This document shows positions 13,296 to 17,993 of a stretch of 17,993 nt of DNA, piece after piece. Position 1 is the stretch's first letter, and each line of letters starts with the position of its first letter. The DNA comes from JANXQE01 sp035651635. GTDB taxonomy: Bacteria; Verrucomicrobiota; Verrucomicrobiia; Limisphaerales; UBA8199. The DNA lies in NCBI GenBank assembly GCA_035651635.1, contig DASRFK010000298.1, forward strand, positions 1-17,993, read 5' to 3'. A program made the translations under genes and the position numbers. The notes beneath the pieces were generated by a model. That model was not told the DNA's origin. It made no database searches and worked only from the letters and a program-made list of their open reading frames with translations.

Positions 13296-15311
13296 ATGGC
13301 TGACGAGAATAAATACAGCGACGACGATAAAAACCCCAGAAAAGGCGAGTTTAGGGTGCCTCCGCGCACGTGGATCGTCTGGATAGCAATATTCGGCGGG
13401 ATTATTCTGCTGATGCTTTTCAAGGAAAAGCTGGATTCCCCAGCCGACCCGCTGACGCAATATAAATTCCAACAACTGGTCGATTCCAACCTGATTGTTG
13501 AGGCCACCATCAATTACAGCCCGCAAAACCCTCTGCTGCAAGAGGTGATCGGCAAATATTACAAGATTGAGAACGGTCAAAAGACCGTTGAAGCCTTCCG
13601 AGCCAAAGTGCGCCTGACCGAAAAGATGGAGGACAAACTCTACGGCCTTCCCCAGTTCTCGCCGCATGAGCCCAATACCATGCTTATGAGCGTGGCCGTT
13701 AGCGTTCTTCCTTTCGTAATCATCGCTGCTTTGATTTGGTTCTTCTTTATCCGGCAGATTAAAATGGCCGGCAAAGGCGCCCTGAGCTTTGGCAAGAGCA
13801 AAGCCCGGTTGCTAGCTAAAGAGCGCAATAAGACGACCTTCAAAGACGTTGCCGGGATTGAAGAAGCCATCGAAGAGGTCTCGGAATTGGTGGAATTCCT
13901 CAAAGACCCGAAGAAATTTCAACGGTTGGGCGGCCGGATTCCCAAAGGCATTTTGATGGTCGGCCCCCCCGGAACCGGTAAAACGCTTTTAGCCAAGGCG
14001 ATTGCCGGCGAGGCCGACGCCGCCTTTTTCAGCATTAGCGGATCGGATTTCGTGGAAATGTTCGTGGGTGTCGGGGCCAGCCGCGTGCGCGATATGTTCG
14101 AACAGGCCCGCAAAAACACGCCTTGTCTGATCTTCATCGACGAAATCGATGCGGTGGGCCGCAGCCGTGGGCATGGCTTGGGCGGTGGCAACGACGAACG
14201 GGAACAGACTCTTAATGCGTTGCTGGTGGAGATGGACGGATTTGATACCCAGGAAGGCATTATCATTATTGCGGCGACCAACCGTCCGGATGTTCTGGAT
14301 CCGGCCCTGCTGCGACCGGGCCGTTTCGATCGGCAGGTGACCGTGAACCTGCCGGATGTGCGCGGACGCGAAGCGATCCTCAAGGTGCACGCCAAGAACG
14401 TGAAGCTTTCGCCCTCGGTGGACCTGTCGGTGATTGCACGCGGGACACCGGGTTATTCCGGGGCTGAACTGGCCAACCTGCTCAACGAGGCGGCCTTGCT
14501 CGCCGCGAGCGAAAACAAAAAAGCCGTCACCATGGAAGAGTTGGAAGAGGCTCGCGATAAGGTCCGCTGGGGTCGCGAGCGCCGCAGCCTGGCCATGACG
14601 GACGAAGACAAGAAATTTACGGCGTGGCACGAGGCCGGACACGCGCTGGTCAACGTGATGCTCCAGCACACCCATCCCCTGCATAAGGTCACCATCATTC
14701 CGCGCGGCCAATCGCTGGGCTCGACGATGTCCTTGCCGAAAAATGACGTGCTCAACCGGCGCCGCAAGGAAATGCTCGATTTAATTGCGATGACGATGGC
14801 CGGTCGGATTGCCGAGGAAGTCGTTTCCGGCGACATCTCGAGCGGCGCCGCCGGCGACATCCAGCAGGCCACCAACATGGCGCGCGCGATGGTCACCCAA
14901 TGGGGCATGAGCGACCGAATCGGCATGGTGCAGTATGGCGACGATGATGAGTACGTCTTCCTCGGACGTGAGATGGCCCGCACGAAGGTCTACTCCGAGT
15001 TCACCGCCCAGGAAATCGATGGCGAGGTCAAGCGCATCATCGACGAGGCTTACAAGACCGCACACGGCATCATTAGCTCCAACCGCGACAAACTCGAACT
15101 GATTGCCAACTCGTTGTTGGAGTACGAGACCTTGGATGGCCAGCAGGTTGAGGAGATCATTCGGACCGGCAAATTCACCCCGCCACCGCCCACCCCGCAG
15201 GTCGATCCGCCGCATGGGGCGGCTGCCGGGACTCCCCTACCGGAGAATCCAACCAAGCCGTCTCAGCCCAAATTGCCCGGCCTTGGCTCTCCCGCCCCCG
15301 CACCAGTTTAG
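13296..15311 (+). CDS. ftsH: ATP-dependent zinc metalloprotease FtsH
   Basis: FtsH is a membrane-anchored hexameric AAA+ protease that extracts and degrades misfolded membrane proteins and some regulators. From the ATG at 13296 it has 671 residues. TM1 is at about 26-42, followed by an extracytoplasmic domain of about 85 residues and TM2 at about 130-152. The AAA module has Walker A GPPGTGKT (223-230), Walker B IFIDEIDAVG (Asp282-Asp285), and the second region of homology (AATNRPDVLDPALLRPGRFDR). The zinc site is HEAGH (445-449). A Pro-rich tail (PPPPTPQVDPPHG) ends the protein. A TTG at 13248 is in frame but would add 16 polar residues before MADENKYSDD. Neither start has a strong ribosome site; I prefer the ATG. 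The family is usually 610-680 residues, so it is full length. It follows tilS, an order known in other phyla. Confidence 0.96.
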   Translation: MADENKYSDDDKNPRKGEFRVPPRTWIVWIAIFGGIILLMLFKEKLDSPADPLTQYKFQQLVDSNLIVEATINYSPQNPLLQEVIGKYYKIENGQKTVEAFRAKVRLTEKMEDKLYGLPQFSPHEPNTMLMSVAVSVLPFVIIAALIWFFFIRQIKMAGKGALSFGKSKARLLAKERNKTTFKDVAGIEEAIEEVSELVEFLKDPKKFQRLGGRIPKGILMVGPPGTGKTLLAKAIAGEADAAFFSISGSDFVEMFVGVGASRVRDMFEQARKNTPCLIFIDEIDAVGRSRGHGLGGGNDEREQTLNALLVEMDGFDTQEGIIIIAATNRPDVLDPALLRPGRFDRQVTVNLPDVRGREAILKVHAKNVKLSPSVDLSVIARGTPGYSGAELANLLNEAALLAASENKKAVTMEELEEARDKVRWGRERRSLAMTDEDKKFTAWHEAGHALVNVMLQHTHPLHKVTIIPRGQSLGSTMSLPKNDVLNRRRKEMLDLIAMTMAGRIAEEVVSGDISSGAAGDIQQATNMARAMVTQWGMSDRIGMVQYGDDDEYVFLGREMARTKVYSEFTAQEIDGEVKRIIDEAYKTAHGIISSNRDKLELIANSLLEYETLDGQQVEEIIRTGKFTPPPPTPQVDPPHGAAAGTPLPENPTKPSQPKLPGLGSPAPAPV

Positions 15312-15328
15312 TCCCGGGTCTTTCCTCG

Positions 15329-15358
15329 ATTCGCGTCCATTCGCGTCCATTCGCGGTT
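15329..15358. repeat. Tandem 10-base direct repeat in the ftsH-rpe spacer
   Basis: ATTCGCGTCC occurs twice in tandem (15329-15338, 15339-15348), followed by a partial third copy ATTCGCGGTT (15349-15358). It lies 17 bases after the ftsH stop within a 112-base spacer. There is no hairpin with a T-tract nearby. Confidence 0.7.
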
Positions 15359-15423
15359 AACAAATCCGCGGTTCTCAAAATCCCCAATCGACAATTCGCG
15401 GGTCGCTCTTTAGCGTATCGGGC

Positions 15424-16131
15424 ATGACGATTGCCCCGTCCTTATTGGCGGCGGATTTCAAGCAACTGGCCCGAGAAGTCGGACGCGTGCACCGTTCCGG
15501 GGCCGACTGGTTGCACTTGGACATCATGGATGGCCACTTCGTACCCAACATCTCTTTCGGACCAGCAGTGGTCAAAACCATTCGACCGTTGACGCGGTTA
15601 TTCTTCGATGTGCACCTGATGTGCACCAAACCGGAAATCCTGCTCGAGCCCTTTGCCAACGCAGGCGCCAGCCAAATGAACATCCACGTCGAATTGGGCG
15701 ACCATGTGACTTCGTTGATCTGGCGCATTCGGTCACTGGGTAAAAAGGTCGGATTGGCCATTAATCCGCCGACCGCGATCGGCCTGGTCCAACCTTACCT
15801 GGATCAGATAGATTCTCTGCTGATCATGACCGTCAATCCCGGGTTTGGCGGCCAATCTTTCATTTACGAGACCTTGCCGAAAATCCAGCAGGCGGCCGCG
15901 TGGCGCCGCGAGCGCAATCTCCGGTACCACATCGGCGTCGACGGCGGAGTGGATTTCAAAACCGCCCCGGAATGCGCGCACGCAGGAGCCGATACTTTTA
16001 TCAGTGGCACCACGCTCTTCGCACAACGCAACCTGGGCGCAGCCGTGCGCAAGATGCGCAAACTCGTCGAGGCCGCTCATCCCGCGGCGCTCTTGCCCGA
16101 TTCAGCCGCAGTAACCTCCGCAGCCATTTAA
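15424..16131 (+). CDS. rpe: Ribulose-phosphate 3-epimerase
   Basis: Rpe interconverts ribulose 5-phosphate and xylulose 5-phosphate in the pentose phosphate pathway and Calvin cycle. This 235-residue TIM-barrel protein begins with the expected IAPSLLAADF. Its metal and catalytic residues are visible: HLDIMDGHFVPN (His31, Asp33), FDVHLM (His64) and GVDGGVDFKT (Asp173). Phosphate-binding motifs are TVNPGFGGQ (136-144) and the ISGTTLFA region (193-200). The length is about 10-15 residues over the usual 220, because of a short Ala-rich tail. It starts at an ATG with no strong ribosome site. The phosphohexomutase gene begins 15 bases after its stop, so they are probably co-transcribed. The position of the promoter is unclear. 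Confidence 0.95.
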   Translation: MTIAPSLLAADFKQLAREVGRVHRSGADWLHLDIMDGHFVPNISFGPAVVKTIRPLTRLFFDVHLMCTKPEILLEPFANAGASQMNIHVELGDHVTSLIWRIRSLGKKVGLAINPPTAIGLVQPYLDQIDSLLIMTVNPGFGGQSFIYETLPKIQQAAAWRRERNLRYHIGVDGGVDFKTAPECAHAGADTFISGTTLFAQRNLGAAVRKMRKLVEAAHPAALLPDSAAVTSAAI

Positions 16132-16146
16132 GCAATCCGAGATCGC

Positions 16147-17565
16147 ATGGGACGAATTAAATTCGGGACTGATGGGTGGCGAGCGGTCATTGGAGAGGAT
16201 TTCACTTTTGCCAATGTTGAGCGTGTAGCCCAGGCCTCGGCGGATTATTGGCTCCGGCATCCCGTTGACGGGACCTCCCAAAAAGTCGTGGTCGGGTATG
16301 ATCGGCGGTTTCTTTCTGACTCGTTTGGGAGGCGAGTCGCCGAAGTGCTCGCCGGGAATGGATTTCAGGTCATCCTGACGCCAGAACCTTCGCCGACCCC
16401 GTCGGTTTCGTTTGCCGTGAAGGTGGTTGGCGCGGTCGGCGGAGTTATGATCACCGCGAGCCACAATCCGCCCATCTTCAATGGCTTCAAGCTTAAGTCG
16501 CATTTTGGCGGTTCAGCGGATCCGTCGATTTGCCAGGCTGTCGAAGCAATGCTCGATCATCAACCCGTAAAGGCTCTCAACGGCTCGAATACCGGGGCGT
16601 CGTCGTTAATCCAAGTCCGCGATGTTCGTCGCGCGCATTATGCCGCTCTCAAGAAATTGGTGGATTTCAAGCTGGTGGCGCGTTCGAAACTGCGGTTTGC
16701 GCACGAGGCTCTTTTCGGCGTTGGCGCGGGTTGCTTTGACCAGTTGCTGGCCGGGACCACTTGCCGGGTAACGACGCTGAATGGCGCGCATGATCCGCTT
16801 TTCGGCGGCATCAACCCCGAGCCGATCGAAAAGAACTACACCTACAGTTCGGCGTTCCTCAAAAAGCATCCGCACGACATTTGCCTCGTCACAGACGGCG
16901 ATGCCGACCGCGTCGGCGGGATGGATGGCCGGGGAAATCCCTTATCCACACACCAGCTAATTTGCTTGTTGCTGCATCATTTCGTGGTCAACCGGCGCGG
17001 CAAGGGCAGGGTCGTCAAGGCGCTGACCACCACCTCGATGGTGGACAAAATGTGTGCCGCTTTTGGGCTGGAGTTGGTCGAGACCGGCGTCGGCTTTAAG
17101 TATATCGCCGCGGAAATGATCAAGGGCGGCGTTCTCCTGGGGGCCGAAGAGAGCGGCGGCATCGGTTTTCAGGGTCACATCCCCGAACGGGACGGAATCG
17201 CCGCCGGCTTGCTGCTATTGGAGTTGCTGGCCACCGAGCGCCAGCCCGTCACCAGGTTGATCGCCAATTTGGAGAAGCAATTCGGTCCGCACCGGTATGG
17301 CCGGATTGACACCCATTTCCCGCTGGAGAAGCGCACCGCGCTCATGGAGTTCCTCCAAAAGAACCCCCCCGCGAAGTTGCTGCGCTCGCCTTTGGCACAA
17401 GTCAAGAGCTTCGACGGCGTGAAATTCATCTCCGAGGACAGTTCCTGGTTGATGCTGCGCGGATCGGGCACCGAACCGATTCTCAGAATCTATGCGGAAG
17501 CGCGCAGCGACGCCGACGTCAAAAAGCTCCTTGCTCGCGGGGTCGCCTTGACGAGGGAAGTGTGA
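16147..17565 (+). CDS. Phosphoglucomutase/phosphomannomutase family protein
   Basis: This 472-residue alpha-D-phosphohexomutase shows all four family loops. The catalytic phosphoserine loop is ITASHNP (Ser105), the metal-binding loop DGDADR (250-255), the sugar-binding loop GAEESGG (332-338), and the phosphate-binding loop RGSGTEP (438-444). The N-terminus FGTDGWRAVIGEDFT is typical. These enzymes move phosphate between C1 and C6 of glucose, mannose or glucosamine phosphates, feeding glycogen, cell-wall or polysaccharide synthesis. Which sugar is used cannot be read from sequence. The DGWRAVIG opening and the short EESGG context fit the PGM/PMM group better than GlmM, whose opening is usually FGTDGIRG. 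It lies 15 bases after rpe. No strong ribosome site is visible before the ATG. Confidence 0.92.
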   Translation: MGRIKFGTDGWRAVIGEDFTFANVERVAQASADYWLRHPVDGTSQKVVVGYDRRFLSDSFGRRVAEVLAGNGFQVILTPEPSPTPSVSFAVKVVGAVGGVMITASHNPPIFNGFKLKSHFGGSADPSICQAVEAMLDHQPVKALNGSNTGASSLIQVRDVRRAHYAALKKLVDFKLVARSKLRFAHEALFGVGAGCFDQLLAGTTCRVTTLNGAHDPLFGGINPEPIEKNYTYSSAFLKKHPHDICLVTDGDADRVGGMDGRGNPLSTHQLICLLLHHFVVNRRGKGRVVKALTTTSMVDKMCAAFGLELVETGVGFKYIAAEMIKGGVLLGAEESGGIGFQGHIPERDGIAAGLLLLELLATERQPVTRLIANLEKQFGPHRYGRIDTHFPLEKRTALMEFLQKNPPAKLLRSPLAQVKSFDGVKFISEDSSWLMLRGSGTEPILRIYAEARSDADVKKLLARGVALTREV

Positions 17566-17597
17566 CCCGTACCGCTGCGGGCAACGTCCTTCGGCGC

Positions 17598-17614
17598 GCG
17601 AGCATTCTGCTCGC
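17598..17614. repeat. Hairpin after the phosphohexomutase gene
   Basis: GCGAGCA and TGCTCGC form perfect 7-base arms around a TTC loop, 32 bases after the stop at 17565. The sequence GAGCGAGAATG just downstream repeats part of the left arm in altered form. No T-run follows, so it may be an mRNA end-stabilising hairpin or REP-like repeat rather than an intrinsic terminator. Confidence 0.45.
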
Positions 17615-17750
17615 AGGAACGAGCGAGAATGACCTGGCGCCGCCCTTTCCTTGGGCCGCTGCGGTTTGTGGATCGCTGCCGACAACCCATGTCCGCCCGC
17701 CGCCTAGTCCCGGCTTGCCTTGCTTGCAGGCTGGCCCTACAACAAACGCC

Positions 17751-17993
17751 ATGAACCGCAGAAAATTTCTTCAGATGGGCGCCGCCGGCCTGGCGTTGTC
17801 CGCTCTCGCTCCATACGCCGCCGAATTTGCCGACCAGAAAAAGCGGGTCGGGCTGATTGGTTCCGGTTGGTACGGCAAATGTGATTTGCTGCGTTTAATT
17901 CAAGTGGCCCCCGTCGAGGTCGTCTCGTTATGCGACGTCGACAAGCACATGCTCAACGAAGCGGCTGATATCGTTGCGACGAGGCAATTATCC
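17751..17993 (+). CDS. Gfo/Idh/MocA-family oxidoreductase with Tat signal, 3' partial
   Basis: The first 81 codons are present before the window ends. The protein begins MNRRKFLQMGAAGLALSALA, a twin-arginine-type signal (RRKFLQ, then a weakly hydrophobic Ala/Leu stretch and an Ala-x-Ala-like site). A Rossmann beta-alpha-beta unit follows: KRVGLIGSGWYGKCDLLRLI and VEVVSLCDVD. GLIGSGWYGK is a G-x-x-G-x-x-G/A-like dinucleotide loop, and the acidic end of strand 2 (CDVD) fits NAD(H) or NADP(H) binding. Exported Gfo/Idh/MocA proteins of this type are common in Planctomycetes and Verrucomicrobia and usually act on sugars; the substrate is unknown here. The ATG at 17751 starts the signal exactly. 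It is 185 bases after the phosphohexomutase stop. Confidence 0.85.
   Translation, partial: MNRRKFLQMGAAGLALSALAPYAAEFADQKKRVGLIGSGWYGKCDLLRLIQVAPVEVVSLCDVDKHMLNEAADIVATRQLS

Noticed and set aside
1..17993. CRISPR array, defence island, phage or transposase gene
   Set aside because: No regular repeat-spacer pattern, Cas-like protein, integrase or transposase motif was seen. The HD proteins and helicase fit housekeeping families and lack defence partners.

Overview
The window looks like chromosomal housekeeping DNA from a GC-rich, Gram-negative-type bacterium. The best guess is Verrucomicrobiota, possibly the Pedosphaera/Limisphaerales side. That guess rests on several things: a long plant/cyanobacterial-type IspH, a Tat-targeted Gfo/Idh/MocA oxidoreductase, a lipobox lipoprotein, many genes without a clear Shine-Dalgarno site, and intergenic spacers full of GC-rich inverted repeats. 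No database search was possible, so the lineage is an inference. I saw no rRNA, tRNA, transposase, integrase, CRISPR array or phage gene.

Layout. Positions 1-474 (+) hold the 3' part of a STAS-domain anti-sigma-factor-antagonist-like gene. It converges, with a 2-base gap, on a minus-strand pair: a PDE-like HD-domain protein (3459-2590) followed by a UvrD/PcrA helicase (2543-477). A 579-base gene-free stretch with three hairpins follows, then a Gly/Tyr/His-rich lipoprotein (4039-4497, +), ispH (4670-5899, +), a large inverted repeat, and a dGTPase-like HD gene (6176-7393, +). The dGTPase gene overlaps the next convergent gene by 68 bases.

Positions 11337 to 7326 (minus) form one compact cluster of five genes: an NfeD-like protein, a flotillin/SPFH protein, a PLDc_N-type small membrane protein, a beta-carbonic anhydrase with an unusual repeat-bearing C-terminal tail, and a single-span membrane protein of unknown function. 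Two junctions are 4-base ATGA overlaps or compatible with one, and the others are 25-26 bases. NfeD plus flotillin is a known membrane-microdomain pair. Its linkage to a carbonic anhydrase with a roughly 33-residue duplicated motif and a basic, proline-rich end is the most interesting candidate for an undescribed functional association here.

After a repeat-rich 391-base spacer, the plus strand carries tilS, ftsH, rpe and a phosphoglucomutase/phosphomannomutase. These cover tRNA-Ile lysidinylation, membrane protein quality control, the pentose phosphate pathway and hexose-phosphate interconversion. A Tat-signal Gfo/Idh/MocA oxidoreductase (17751 onward) is cut by the window end. The core genes are intact and ordinary. 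The unusual content is in the flotillin/carbonic anhydrase cluster, an Ala/Gly/Glu-rich insertion in the helicase, and the dispersed-looking intergenic repeats.
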